Source: Ruminococcaceae bacterium UBA3903
Lineage (GTDB): Bacteria; Bacillota; Clostridia; Oscillospirales; Acutalibacteraceae
Length of the DNA: 43,484 nt
Reading direction: 5' to 3'
Assembly: GCA_002391625.1 (NCBI GenBank)
Contig: DGFJ01000020.1
Span: 1 to 43,484, forward strand
Below, in pieces: positions 9,162 through 18,326 of the stretch; the first letter of the stretch is position 1, and each line of letters starts with the position of its first letter. The notes under the pieces are model-generated. The model was not told the origin of the DNA. It searched no databases and saw nothing but the letters and a program-made list of their open reading frames with translations. A program made the translations under genes and the position numbers.

Positions 9162-10130
9162 TCATGGTGTCCATTCTATTTTCTTTTTACCGCTAACCTC
9201 GTCCACGGCATATTCCATACCTAAGCTGGCCAATAGCTCCTGTGCCGCATTATAGCCCATTTTTTTCTGTCTGTTGTTCATTGCAGCTACTTCTATAATA
9301 ATGGCTAGGTTTCTGCCTGGCTTTACAGGTATTGTCAGCACAGGTACTTCTATGCCTAATATTTCTGTAAACTCGTTGTCCATGCCCATACGGTCATACA
9401 CCTTTTGGCTGTCCCAAACCTCCATATTAATAACCATATCAATTTTTTCTGTCACCTTTACAGCACCCATACCAAATATGCGTCGGGCGTTAATAATACC
9501 AATACCACGCAGCTCAATAAAGTGACGAATATTTTCAGGTGATGAGCCTACCAGTGATTTTCTGGAAACCTTGCGTATCTCCACTGCATCATCAGCTATC
9601 AGCCGATGTCCACGTTTAATAAGCTCTATGGCTGTTTCGCTTTTACCTACACCGCTGTCCCCTGTTAGCAATATTCCCTCACCATAAACCTCTACCAGCA
9701 CGCCATGACGTGTAATACGAGGTGCCAGCTCCACATTAAGGTGAGATACAAGTGCTGCTGACAACGCTGACGTTGTGTCAGCAGAACGCAGCAACGGCAC
9801 CTTATTTTCCTTTACAGCTCTGGTAATTTCATCTAAGGGTGCTAGGTTACGGGCTATTATTACTGCTGGTGGCTTACGTTCAAACATTTTTCCTAAAACA
9901 TGGTACCGCTGTTCGCTGCCAAAATGATTAAGATATGCTATCTCTGTATTGCCCAGTATAACTATACGTTCCTTGTCAAAGAACTCAAAGAAGCCCGTTA
10001 GCTCCAAACCAGGGCGGTTAACATCTCGTGATGTAACCATAATCTCGTTTGGCTGTTGTGGCATATACAAGGCTTCCAGCGAAAGCTCTTCCATTATATT
10101 GTCTAGTGAAACTTCAAAATTAGAACTCAT
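9162..10130 (-). CDS. hprK: HPr(Ser) kinase/phosphorylase
   Basis: Bifunctional enzyme that phosphorylates and dephosphorylates HPr at Ser46, linking glycolytic state to carbon catabolite repression in Firmicutes. 322 residues, the usual size. Walker A GDSGVGKSE is at 157-165 and the HprK signature LRGIGIINARRIFG follows about 50 residues later. The N-terminal regulatory domain is intact. It heads the leftward run that ends with pfkA, so a regulator responding to fructose-1,6-bisphosphate and the enzyme making that metabolite may share a transcript or nearby transcripts. Confidence 0.96.
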   Translation of the reverse strand: MSSNFEVSLDNIMEELSLEALYMPQQPNEIMVTSRDVNRPGLELTGFFEFFDKERIVILGNTEIAYLNHFGSEQRYHVLGKMFERKPPAVIIARNLAPLDEITRAVKENKVPLLRSADTTSALSAALVSHLNVELAPRITRHGVLVEVYGEGILLTGDSGVGKSETAIELIKRGHRLIADDAVEIRKVSRKSLVGSSPENIRHFIELRGIGIINARRIFGMGAVKVTEKIDMVINMEVWDSQKVYDRMGMDNEFTEILGIEVPVLTIPVKPGRNLAIIIEVAAMNNRQKKMGYNAAQELLASLGMEYAVDEVSGKKKIEWTP

Positions 10131-10168
10131 ATTCTATCCCACCCTTAATTTTAATTAATACAAGTCTA

Positions 10169-10197
10169 ATTATACAGTAAATCATCACATAATAAAA
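10169..10197 (-). promoter_or_regulatory. Candidate sigma-A promoter for hprK
   Basis: Minus strand: perfect -10 TATAAT (10169-10174) with TG immediately before it, and a weak -35 TTTTAT (10192-10197) at 17-nt spacing. It lies 38 nt before the hprK start. Confidence 0.5.
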
Positions 10198-10310
10198 GGA
10201 TTTTTTGTGATTTTTTTATTAACATAAATATATTCTTAATATTAAAAAATGTGAAAATTCAACTATAGCGTAGTCATTTCTCATAACCGTCGGTGGTGTT
10301 ACACCCTGTC

Positions 10311-11357
10311 TTATTCCACAGAAATATCCACAACTACGTTAGCTCTGGAGTTTTTTAACAGCTTGTCCCAATCAGTTATATTATTATAAAATTCATAATT
10401 TTTCTGACGTAAAAGCTTACCCATGGACAGCACATCTGTTTTGTACTGGTTTACTGTTCTTGTAACAGCCTTTTGTATAAGCCAGCGTATTTTATTATCT
10501 ACCTCCCCCTTACCTGCACCGCCGCCTATTCTGCCCTCGTATAAATCCGCCTTACCTGTAACATTAACTGTATAGATAAGCTGGTCATCTGTTGAGCTTA
10601 CCTCTATACTGCTTTTAACATTAGACAGGGTAAAGCTTTGGCTTTGTCCCTCTAATTCTACAACAGCGGTGGACAAATTCCCCTTACCCGTTGCCAACAG
10701 CACGCCCAAGCTTTCCTCATTGTCCAAGGTCACCGCCAGCCTTTTATCCTTAAAAACCACTGTACCTGACACCTGCACCTCATCGTTCTTTACCGTCAGC
10801 TGTGTGGTAACAGGGCTTTGGGTTTTACTCATGCTATCCTCAATAAACTTGTACAGCTGAGCTGTTATGGTGCGTCCGCTGGTGTACTGTGTTTGTGCCA
10901 GATTGGCTATCCCCTGTGGTGTGGCTGTTTTAGCTGTTAAAATAGCGTTGGCAGAGGTATCACCTACAAAGACATATACTGTAGGCCTTGTTTCGTAATA
11001 CTCTACAAAAAAATTCAGAGGGGTGATGGCATCATTTTTGGCGATAGCATCACCCAGCAAAATAAACAGGTTGTGGCTGTACAGTGGTTCCTGACCCTTT
11101 TTAGAGATAGCGTTTGTTACCCCGTCAAGCACCGTGTCACCTGTAGCAGAAAGTATAGTGTGAGCAGGTGCTTGCTCATCTCCCTGTACTGTATCCATAC
11201 ACATTAAGGTTACGTTGTATTGGTTATCAGTATAATCTATACCCACACCTTGTATTATCAGTCTTTCATTTAGCTGTTTATTGCTTTTACACCCTGTGAA
11301 GCTTAGCATTGACACCACACAAATAAACACCGCCATCAGCTTAAATGTCCTTTTCAT
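10311..11357 (-). CDS. gerC: Ger(x)C-family spore germination lipoprotein
   Basis: C subunit of a GerA-type nutrient germinant receptor, a lipoprotein on the outer face of the spore inner membrane. The N-terminus has a lipoprotein signal with lipobox LSFTGC (Cys23 with the start used here). The rest is soluble with the family's central and C-terminal domains. I prefer the ATG at 11357 (348 residues), preceded by AGGTG, over the GTG at 11366. It overlaps the end of gerB by 17 nt, implying translational coupling. Length and order match gerKC/gerAC; the cognate germinant cannot be inferred. Confidence 0.9.
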   Translation of the reverse strand: MKRTFKLMAVFICVVSMLSFTGCKSNKQLNERLIIQGVGIDYTDNQYNVTLMCMDTVQGDEQAPAHTILSATGDTVLDGVTNAISKKGQEPLYSHNLFILLGDAIAKNDAITPLNFFVEYYETRPTVYVFVGDTSANAILTAKTATPQGIANLAQTQYTSGRTITAQLYKFIEDSMSKTQSPVTTQLTVKNDEVQVSGTVVFKDKRLAVTLDNEESLGVLLATGKGNLSTAVVELEGQSQSFTLSNVKSSIEVSSTDDQLIYTVNVTGKADLYEGRIGGGAGKGEVDNKIRWLIQKAVTRTVNQYKTDVLSMGKLLRQKNYEFYNNITDWDKLLKNSRANVVVDISVE

Positions 11358-12438
11358 GCCTAGCACCTACCTTCTTTTTTATCAGCCTTATGCACAACAG
11401 CAGTAATGGCAGCAGCACACCTGTTATAAGGGTCAGCCACACCGTAACATTGCTGTTAAACAAAATACCCAGCCAGCTGTCCTGTACGCTGGTTAAGGTG
11501 CTGACGCCTAACACCAAGGCACCGCACAATAAAATAGAAACACGAGAAGCTAAATCTCCAAAAATCCTTTTAACACACATGGACAGCAGGTAAATAAACA
11601 GAGATATTTTTATAAACATTCCAGCAGTCCACACACCTAAGAATACTCCGTCCAACCGTTCCAGCACACCTACACCAGCAATAGATGTAACAGTGTACAT
11701 AGGAAAGACCTGTGTAGAAATATAATCTCCAAGGACACCAACAATCAGCAAAATCAACAAGCCTATGCACAAATATGAAAAAAACGCCCACAGGCATATT
11801 CCCTTTTTAACCCTGCCGTTTACAAAGGGCAGCAGCATACCCATAGCTGGTATAGCAGAGTTTCTGCCTATCATAAACAGGGTGGATTGCCATATATCAC
11901 CACCGCTCCTTAGGAACACAGGGGTATAGTTTAGGCTGTCCACCCTTGGCAGCAGCGTACAAACCATAAAAATCACAGCTACCAGCACAATAACCAGCAC
12001 TATTGTAGATGCTCGGGATATAGCCTCTATACCCTTGTATGCACCGTAAACAGCGGCTATTACCACAGCCAAGGACAACACAAAGGCTGAAATAGTAGGG
12101 TTTAGTAAATTGGTAACAAACAGATTAAACAGCGTCAGCGTATATACCAGCACCCATAAAAAATACAGCCCATACACAACAGCCACCACAAAGCCCAGCC
12201 TGCCAAGCACCTCATACCCATTATCGGTTATGGTGCGTTTTTTGTCCTGTTTATACAGCATATACACAGGCACTGTCATAAGCAGTGTTATTATTAACGA
12301 CAGGGGCAGGCTGGCCATATTCCCCCACATTTGTGACACATCAGCAATATATGTGCTAAAGGTAACGTATGCAATTATTCTGCTTAGGAACAACATAATA
12401 AACAGCTGTGACACAGAAACAGATATTGTTTTTTTCAA
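11341..12438 (-). CDS. gerB: GerAB-type spore germination permease
   Basis: B subunit of the germinant receptor, an APC-superfamily-like integral membrane protein with about ten membrane helices over 365 residues. In the family this subunit binds the nutrient. The start is a TTG at 12438: a stop codon lies a few codons upstream in frame and there is no ATG nearby. The ribosome binding site AAAAGGGG is about 11 nt upstream, rather far. The C-terminal basic tail RLIKKKVGARHEKD overlaps gerC. About 180 nt separates it from gerA, more than usual within such operons. Confidence 0.9.
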   Translation of the reverse strand: MKKTISVSVSQLFIMLFLSRIIAYVTFSTYIADVSQMWGNMASLPLSLIITLLMTVPVYMLYKQDKKRTITDNGYEVLGRLGFVVAVVYGLYFLWVLVYTLTLFNLFVTNLLNPTISAFVLSLAVVIAAVYGAYKGIEAISRASTIVLVIVLVAVIFMVCTLLPRVDSLNYTPVFLRSGGDIWQSTLFMIGRNSAIPAMGMLLPFVNGRVKKGICLWAFFSYLCIGLLILLIVGVLGDYISTQVFPMYTVTSIAGVGVLERLDGVFLGVWTAGMFIKISLFIYLLSMCVKRIFGDLASRVSILLCGALVLGVSTLTSVQDSWLGILFNSNVTVWLTLITGVLLPLLLLCIRLIKKKVGARHEKDI

Positions 12439-12487
12439 AAGTAATCAAACCCCTTTTTTGTGTCATACCAATCTCTAAAAGACAGTA

Positions 12488-12515
12488 GATAAAATTTGCG
12501 AGAGATTTTCTCATA
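12488..12515. repeat. 28-nt dispersed repeat, copy 1 (gerA-gerB gap)
   Basis: Matches 15083-15110 at 25 of 28 positions; the shared core includes TGCGAGAG. It lies in the gerA-gerB gap. The partner lies between the DUF421 and DUF4363 genes. See findings. Confidence 0.5.
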
Positions 12516-12572
12516 TCAGGCAGAGTACAGCCATTAAACAGCCACCCGCCCTATATGATAATGGGGTATGGC

Positions 12573-12588
12573 AAAAAAGCTCTCAATA
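12573..12588 (-). terminator. Weak terminator-like hairpin between gerA and gerB
   Basis: On the minus strand AAGCT, a 6-nt loop and AGCTT form a 5-bp stem, followed by a run of T residues. The stem is short, so it could at most attenuate transcription into gerB and gerC. Confidence 0.3.
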
Positions 12589-12618
12589 GCTTAAACATTG
12601 TTCTATTAAGGCTTAGCA

Positions 12619-14127
12619 TCAGTCGCTTTTTTGTTTGCCAACCAAATTCCGTTTTTTCGCCAGAGTACGCCACCCCGCACGAATAAGGACATCCCTCATA
12701 CCAAACATACTAAAGGGTGCTATTGGTGACATAAAGGGAACGTTAAATGACTTTTTACTGCATACATTAACAAGCACCACGCAAAACAACAGCACAATAC
12801 CCCATATACCAAAGAAACCGCCGGCAACAATAAACAGCAGTCTTAAAATAGCAATAGGCGGATACAGGTTTGGTATCACATATGATGAAATGGCCGTCAA
12901 CGCCACCACCATCAAGGTTGGTGCACCTATAAGCCCTGCGTTCACTGCGGTTTCACCTATTACCAGCCCTCCTATTATGCTAACCGCATGACCAAGGGGA
13001 CGTGGCAGCCGCAGACCAGCCTCACGCATTATTTCATATACAAAATGTATTAAAAGCACCTCGGTAGTAATAGAAAATGGAGTATCACCTATAGATGTGA
13101 CAACACGGGTTAATATCTGTACAGGAAAAAGCTCGGGGTTAAATGTAGCCACCGCCACATATATCCCCGGTGCCAGCATAGAAACTACGAAGGCAAGGTA
13201 CTTTAGCCACCGTGTAAACGTGGCAAAATACGGTCTGTTAGAGTAATCCTCCATTGTCTGAAAGCTTTCCACAAACAGATACGGCACTATTAATGCCAAG
13301 GGTGTACCGTCCATTAATATAGCTATTCTTCCCTCGTTAATTTTTCCACATACCGTGTCTGGCCGTTCAGAGCTGCCCACCGTGGAGAACAGCGAATGGT
13401 CGTTTTCCTCCTGTAAATACGGCACCAAATATCCCGATGCCAGCACCGTGTCAATGTCCACACAGGACAACCGTTTTTTTAATTCCTGTAAAATATCCTG
13501 TGAAACAATATCGTTTAGATAGCACAGACAAATATCGGTTTTACTCACCGTGCCAATGGTCAGGGTTTCAAACTTCATCCTTGGGTTTTTTATACGACGG
13601 CGAAGCAACGACATATTAATACGCAGTGGCTCTACAAAGCCCTCTCGTGAGCCTTTTTGTACCACCTCTGTTTCAGGCTCGGACACGCTGCGAAAGCTAA
13701 AGCCCTGTACACCAACAGCTAGGCCCACACTGCATTTATCCACCAACAGCACAGCAAAACCAGACATAATAAGGGTCAGCACCTTATCCACTGTTTCTAT
13801 CTCTACCTGTTCAGATGCTGACAACACATTCTTTTCTAAATATCGTAAAAACTCGCTGCCATATATTATAGGATACACGCTTTGTACAATGGGATTTATT
13901 ACGCTGACAGCCAAGGTTTCTTTGTTCACCATGCCCTCCATTGTCAGCACCGCACAACGGGCATTGGCTGTGTTTACATATTTCACGGTAAAATCTGCGC
14001 TGCCGTCAAACAGCAGCTTCATATATTCTATGTTTTTATCTAAGGATTTTTCCAGCTTTCTTTCCGGCAGCTTTTCCACTGGCTTTTTCTTATCTGGCAC
14101 AAAAGCATTCATAAACTTTTCAATCAT
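12619..14127 (-). CDS. gerA: GerAA/GerKA-type spore germination receptor subunit A
   Basis: A subunit of the germinant receptor. A large soluble N-terminal half (about 280 residues) is followed by membrane helices (for example FVVSMLAPGIYVAVATFN and the VSIIGGLVIGETAVNAGLIG region) and a short basic C-terminal tail. About 500 residues is normal for the family. I use the ATG at 14127, with GGTTGGTG upstream; an in-frame GTG at 14133 would add two residues. It is first in a gerA-gerB-gerC minus-strand cluster. In known systems such operons are transcribed in the forespore by sigma-G. I could not identify a convincing sigma-G promoter upstream. Confidence 0.93.
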   Translation of the reverse strand: MIEKFMNAFVPDKKKPVEKLPERKLEKSLDKNIEYMKLLFDGSADFTVKYVNTANARCAVLTMEGMVNKETLAVSVINPIVQSVYPIIYGSEFLRYLEKNVLSASEQVEIETVDKVLTLIMSGFAVLLVDKCSVGLAVGVQGFSFRSVSEPETEVVQKGSREGFVEPLRINMSLLRRRIKNPRMKFETLTIGTVSKTDICLCYLNDIVSQDILQELKKRLSCVDIDTVLASGYLVPYLQEENDHSLFSTVGSSERPDTVCGKINEGRIAILMDGTPLALIVPYLFVESFQTMEDYSNRPYFATFTRWLKYLAFVVSMLAPGIYVAVATFNPELFPVQILTRVVTSIGDTPFSITTEVLLIHFVYEIMREAGLRLPRPLGHAVSIIGGLVIGETAVNAGLIGAPTLMVVALTAISSYVIPNLYPPIAILRLLFIVAGGFFGIWGIVLLFCVVLVNVCSKKSFNVPFMSPIAPFSMFGMRDVLIRAGWRTLAKKRNLVGKQKSD

Positions 14128-14393
14128 ATCCACACCAACCTTTTTTAGGCGTTATCTTACATTAATTTTTACTGTATCTGCGAATTTATACGCATATATA
14201 GCGGTAAATGGAAAAAATAGTAGTACAGTCACATACAAAAGGCAAGCCTCCTATGATTTATGGGACAATTTTACCCTAGTATTAAAAATTAAGGAAGCAC
14301 CCTTAGTAAAGGCAATGCCTTTAATCTAAGCCTTATTCATAGCTGACAAAGCCACGCACATATATCACACATTACAGATTAAGGAAAATTAAT

Positions 14394-15065
14394 ATGATTA
14401 TATCGGTTATCAGGACAATAATTTTATATATTATAATAATCATCGCTGTGCGAATAATGGGCAAACGACAAATAAGCGACCTGCAAACCAGTGAGCTGGT
14501 GGTAACACTACTGCTGTCTGACGTGGCATCTATCCCAATGCAAAACACTGCACAGCCACTGTTAAGCGGTTTTATACCAATGATTATATTAGTAATGTGC
14601 GAAATTGTAATTTCCATACTCATGATGAAGCACACAGGCTTCCGCAAATTAATATGTGGTAAGCCACAAATAGTAATATGCAACGGAAAGCTTGACCAAA
14701 AGCAAATGAAGCGTCTGCGTATGAGTAACGAGGACTTAATGGAACAGCTGCGGCAGCTGGACGTGTTTTCATTAAGCGAGGTGGAATATGCCATAATAGA
14801 AACAAACGGTAAAATGAGTCTTATGAAAAAGCCGGAAAAGAACCCACCCTCTGCTCAGGTGCTGGACATTGCTGTACCTGATGATGAGTTTGAGGTTGTG
14901 GTCATAAGCGATGGTGACTTTGCCCCATATTCTGCCAAGCTGTGTGATATAAACAAGCAATGGGTGGACAACACCCTACAGGAAAACAGCCTGTTGCAAG
15001 GGGATGTATTTTTAATGACTGTAAACAGACAAAAGGAGTACAATATAATTCTTAAGGAGAACTAA
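14394..15065 (+). CDS. DUF421 (YetF-family) membrane protein
   Basis: 223 residues. The N-terminal third is hydrophobic, with segments around residues 5-20, 35-48 and 57-78, and contains the family motif RIMGKRQISDLQTSELVVTL. The C-terminal part is soluble and carries LDVFSLSEVEYAIIETNG, typical of the DUF421 C-terminal domain. The ribosome binding site AAGGAAA supports the start. YetF relatives occur in spore-related operons, including the 2Duf protein of the spoVA-2mob operon linked to spore heat resistance. Divergence from the ger operon fits a spore-membrane role, but that is inference. Confidence 0.88.
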   Translation: MIISVIRTIILYIIIIIAVRIMGKRQISDLQTSELVVTLLLSDVASIPMQNTAQPLLSGFIPMIILVMCEIVISILMMKHTGFRKLICGKPQIVICNGKLDQKQMKRLRMSNEDLMEQLRQLDVFSLSEVEYAIIETNGKMSLMKKPEKNPPSAQVLDIAVPDDEFEVVVISDGDFAPYSAKLCDINKQWVDNTLQENSLLQGDVFLMTVNRQKEYNIILKEN

Positions 15066-15082
15066 TCCCAAATACAGTCATT

Positions 15083-15110
15083 GATAAAATATGCGAGAGC
15101 TTTTCCCATA
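15083..15110. repeat. 28-nt dispersed repeat, copy 2 (DUF421-DUF4363 gap)
   Basis: Partner of 12488-12515 with 25 of 28 positions identical, in the same orientation. It lies 18 nt after the DUF421 stop and about 80 nt before the DUF4363 start. Confidence 0.5.
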
Positions 15111-15127
15111 CAACAGGGATAAAGCCC

Positions 15128-15155
15128 TCTATAATTTCTATGTTATTCCATAATG
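15128..15155 (+). promoter_or_regulatory. Candidate forespore (sigma-G-like) promoter for DUF4363 gene
   Basis: TCTATA (15128-15133), a 15-nt spacer, then CATAATG (15149-15155). This resembles the sigma-G pattern (about TGNATA and CATANTA) and ends 34 nt before the start codon. Resemblance only; such short motifs arise by chance in AT-rich DNA. Confidence 0.3.
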
Positions 15156-15189
15156 TAAAATAGGGTTTAGTGTAAAGGGAGGGGAATTT

Positions 15190-15567
15190 ATGAAAAAAAT
15201 ATGGTGGGCAGTAGTTATTGCTTTACTGGTAACCACATTATGCTGTATAGAAATAACCTTTACCATATCTACCGCAAGCAGGGTTGACCAAGCCATAGAA
15301 TTATCTCTCCAGCAATACTATGCTGACGATATAGACAACGCCTTGTCTACCATAACAAAGGCAAGCCAAAGCTGGCATACAGCACAAAAACGGATTGACA
15401 TTTTTTTGTACCATGACACAGTAGACAGCATTAGCATAACCCTAACCAAAGCACAACAGGTCATAAAAAGCACTCCCGAGGATTTTCCGACTGAATGCCA
15501 AATAGCAAAAGAGCAGTTGGCATCCTTAAAGGATGCACAACTGCCCTATTTGGAAAATATTTTATAG
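15190..15567 (+). CDS. DUF4363 family protein
   Basis: 125 residues with an N-terminal membrane anchor (IWWAVVIALLVTTLCCIEIT) and an extracytoplasmic, mostly helical domain rich in Gln, Thr and Ile. Layout and length fit DUF4363, a family often found directly after a DUF421 gene in Clostridia and Bacillus-group genomes. A strong ribosome binding site, GGGAGGGG, lies 5-6 nt before the ATG. No enzymatic motif is visible. The pairing with DUF421 and nearness to the germination operon suggest a spore-envelope role, unproven. Confidence 0.8.
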   Translation: MKKIWWAVVIALLVTTLCCIEITFTISTASRVDQAIELSLQQYYADDIDNALSTITKASQSWHTAQKRIDIFLYHDTVDSISITLTKAQQVIKSTPEDFPTECQIAKEQLASLKDAQLPYLENIL

Positions 15568-15678
15568 CTTAGCACAAGCTATAATACCTACTGATGTAGT
15601 AATTTAATTATTACAGCATACACAGCCTAACCACAGGGAACACATTTGCCTGCCTGAAAATATTAAGCTGTGCAGTAA

Positions 15679-17091
15679 TTAATCAAAGTTAAAAAACGCA
15701 GAAAAGGCCTTGTATGCCATATATACGTCAACCTTTGATACAACCTCTAAAGGTGCGTGCATGGATAGCACAGGTACACCTAGGTCAACCACATCCACAT
15801 TCATATTAGCAACGTATTTTGCAATAGTACCGCCGCCGCCGCCGTCAACCTTACCCAGCTCTCCAGACTGCCACAGCACATTGTCCTTTTCCAGCACCTG
15901 ACGAATTTCTGCCATAAACTCTGCTGATGCGTCAGAGGTATCATATTTTCCGCCGTGACCTGTGTATTTGGTTATGCACACTCCGTTGTTAATAAAACAG
16001 CTGTTGTTTGACTCGTACACGCTGGCATAGGTTGGGTCAAAGGCTGCGTTTACGTCAGCCGACAGGCACTTACTCCTTGACAGCACCTGATAGCCCTCTA
16101 AGCCCTGTGTCTTTGCTAAATCGTTAATGAAGAAACGCATAAAATCAGACTGCATACCCGTGTTGCCCTCGCTGCCTATTTCTTCCTTATCTACTAAAAT
16201 TGTAACCACAGTGTGTGTGGGAGCTTTAGCGTTAATAGCCGCCATTAACGCAGGATAAGCACACACACGGTCATCATGACCATAGCCTGCTATCATGCTT
16301 CTGTCAAAGCCTAAATCCTTAGCCTTAAATGCGGGTACTAGCTCTAGCTCTGCCGACAAAAAGTCCTCCTCTGTAATGCCATACTTTTCAAACATAATGT
16401 TCATTATATTAAGCTTTACAAGCTCAGCTTCCTTGTCATCCTTAAATGGTCGGCTGCCAACAAGCACGTTTAGATCCTCACCTGTGAACACCTTTAAGCC
16501 TGTTTTAGCCATCTGCTCCTGTGCCAAATGTGGCAGCAGGTCAGTAACGCAGAAGCAAGGGTCAGCCTCGCCCTCGCCAATATTAATCTGTACAGTGGTG
16601 TTGTCCTTTAAGGCGACAACGCCGTGTAAAGCCAAGGGAATAGCCGTCCACTGGTATTTTTTTATACCACCGTAGTAGTGTGTTTTAAACAGTGCTAGGT
16701 CGTTGGCTTCGTACAGCGGGTATGGCTTTAGGTCTAAACGTGGTGAGTCAACATGGGCAATGGCAAAACGCACGCCATCCTTAGCACCCTGTGTACCAAT
16801 AACTGCCAAAACAATGTTTTTCTTCCTGTTAATACAATATATCTTGTCACCGGCACTGTATTTCTTCTGTGGGTCAAACTCTGCAAAGCCGGCAGCCTTT
16901 GCCATTTCCAGTGCTGTGGCTACCGCCTCACGCTCTGTTTTACTGCTGTTTAAAAACTGTACATAGTCAGCACAAAACTGATCTGCTTTTTCTATCTCCT
17001 CATCACTTAACTTTTTTATACCGCATTCCTTTTTGAAAAGCAGCTTTTCCTTTAATAAAACAGCCTGTGATTTTTCCTCTGTGTTCGTCAT
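15679..17091 (-). CDS. M18 family aspartyl aminopeptidase
   Basis: Zinc aminopeptidase removing N-terminal acidic residues from peptides, cytosolic. 470 residues, the normal M18 size. Metal and catalytic motifs in order are IAHVDSPRLDLKP, HDDRVCAYPALMA, DKEEIGSEGNTG and the C-terminal histidine in VLSMHAPLEV. AGAAAGGAAG lies upstream of the ATG. It follows the lytic transglycosylase gene by 14 nt on the same strand, at the end of the hflX-to-M18 leftward series. Confidence 0.95.
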   Translation of the reverse strand: MTNTEEKSQAVLLKEKLLFKKECGIKKLSDEEIEKADQFCADYVQFLNSSKTEREAVATALEMAKAAGFAEFDPQKKYSAGDKIYCINRKKNIVLAVIGTQGAKDGVRFAIAHVDSPRLDLKPYPLYEANDLALFKTHYYGGIKKYQWTAIPLALHGVVALKDNTTVQINIGEGEADPCFCVTDLLPHLAQEQMAKTGLKVFTGEDLNVLVGSRPFKDDKEAELVKLNIMNIMFEKYGITEEDFLSAELELVPAFKAKDLGFDRSMIAGYGHDDRVCAYPALMAAINAKAPTHTVVTILVDKEEIGSEGNTGMQSDFMRFFINDLAKTQGLEGYQVLSRSKCLSADVNAAFDPTYASVYESNNSCFINNGVCITKYTGHGGKYDTSDASAEFMAEIRQVLEKDNVLWQSGELGKVDGGGGGTIAKYVANMNVDVVDLGVPVLSMHAPLEVVSKVDVYMAYKAFSAFFNFD

Positions 17092-17105
17092 TACAATCTT
17101 CCTTT

Positions 17106-17690
17106 CTATTTTTGCTCATAAGATTTTTTAGCGATTTCAACCTTTTCTACATAGTATTCTGTTTCAGGATAAGGAATATTATACAGGGTTTCGCCATCAT
17201 GGGAATATTGGCTGTCCTCCAGCCAACCATCAACAGCACCAAAGCCTGCGTTGTAGGCAGCTATGGCTGTGCTTTCGTTGGTGTAATGCCCTGTTAAATA
17301 TTTTAAACAGGCACAGCCGTATTTTATGTTGGTTTCTGGGTCCAACAGCTGTTCTGTTTCCATTGTGACCTCACCATTTGTATAATATTGTATCCATTCA
17401 AAGGTTTCGGGCATTAACTGCATTAAACCCATTGCACCAACTCCCGACTGTGCATCAGGGTCAAAGTTGCTCTCTGTTTTTATTACAGCATACACCAAGG
17501 CAGTGTCTAAGCCGTTTTCATCAGCATATTTTTCAACATATTCCGAAAATTTTTCGGGGTATGTAACCTTATCTAAGCCTTTGTTGCTAGTAGCCAGCAT
17601 ATATATAGCAAAGGCAAAAATACCTACTAATATAGCTAACGTTACTATTAACAGCACCCTTCCACCATAATATTTTTTTATATTAATCAC
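17106..17690 (-). CDS. Membrane-anchored lytic transglycosylase (SLT domain)
   Basis: 194 residues. An N-terminal membrane anchor (VLLIVTLAILVGIFAFAIYML) is followed by a compact SLT-type domain. Motifs are VIKTESNFDPDAQSGVGAMG with the catalytic Glu in TESNF, GLMQLMPET, and AAYNAGFGAVDGWL. Such enzymes cleave the MurNAc-GlcNAc bond to give 1,6-anhydromuropeptides at the cell surface. The annotated start is a GTG at 17690 that overlaps GAGG; the start is uncertain, but the domain lies well inside either option. It follows coaE by 18 nt. Confidence 0.9.
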   Translation of the reverse strand: MINIKKYYGGRVLLIVTLAILVGIFAFAIYMLATSNKGLDKVTYPEKFSEYVEKYADENGLDTALVYAVIKTESNFDPDAQSGVGAMGLMQLMPETFEWIQYYTNGEVTMETEQLLDPETNIKYGCACLKYLTGHYTNESTAIAAYNAGFGAVDGWLEDSQYSHDGETLYNIPYPETEYYVEKVEIAKKSYEQK

Positions 17691-17708
17691 CTCATATAAG
17701 GGTTGCAG

Positions 17709-18326
17709 CTAACAAAAAAAATTGTCAGCTATTTGTGTGTAAATAATTTTTACACTTTCCTTTATATTATTAATACCGCTGTTGCCATCTATGCAGTAAT
17801 CGGAACGTTCTATGTAAAAATCGTTGTCCTGCTGTGCTGATATTCTGCTGCCTGCCTGCTTAGCTGTAATACCATCACGATTTACTATTCGTTGTACCCG
17901 CACCGCCTTAGGTGCAGTTACACATATAACCGTATCACATAAAATATCCATATTGCTTTCAAGCAGTACAGCGGCATCTAAAATTATAACGGCATTTTCC
18001 TTGCTTGTGCGTAAATCATTTATCATCTGCAGGCATTTATAACAAATTGGAGGGTGGCAAATTTCATTAAGCCTTTGGGTGCTTTCCCTGCTGCTAAAGG
18101 CACGCTGTGCCAACAAGGTACGGTTCACGTTTCCCGTGCTGTCCAAGACATCTGTACCAAAGGTATATGCTAATTGCTGTAGGGTAATACTGCCCTTTTT
18201 TAGGATACTGTGACCTAGGCTGTCACAATCTATTACATCACAGCCACAGTCAGTAAAAAAACCAGCTACTGTGCTTTTACCAGCACCTGTAGGGCCTGTT
18301 AAGCCTACGACCACATAGCTATTCAA
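17709..18326 (-). CDS. coaE: Dephospho-CoA kinase
   Basis: Last step of CoA synthesis, phosphorylating the ribose 3'-OH of dephospho-CoA. 205 residues with P-loop GLTGPTGAGKST at about 8-19, DCDSLGH and NRDGITAKQAGSRISAQ, matching CoaE. The start is a TTG at 18326 with ribosome binding site GAGGTGA six nt upstream. It overlaps the end of the upstream tsaC/sua5 gene by 8 nt, so the two are probably translationally coupled. Confidence 0.95.
   Translation of the reverse strand: MNSYVVVGLTGPTGAGKSTVAGFFTDCGCDVIDCDSLGHSILKKGSITLQQLAYTFGTDVLDSTGNVNRTLLAQRAFSSRESTQRLNEICHPPICYKCLQMINDLRTSKENAVIILDAAVLLESNMDILCDTVICVTAPKAVRVQRIVNRDGITAKQAGSRISAQQDNDFYIERSDYCIDGNSGINNIKESVKIIYTQIADNFFC

Noticed and set aside
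10183..10217. Plus-strand terminator (ATCACA/TGTGAT with T run) between hprK and gerC
   Set aside because: It is in the wrong orientation for both flanking genes, the stem is short and A/T-rich, and no plus-strand transcript is evident.
13550..14329. Long plus-strand open frame (259 codons) opposite gerA
   Set aside because: It is the antisense shadow of the gerA frame, with no start signal and a composition typical of reverse-strand frames in this DNA.
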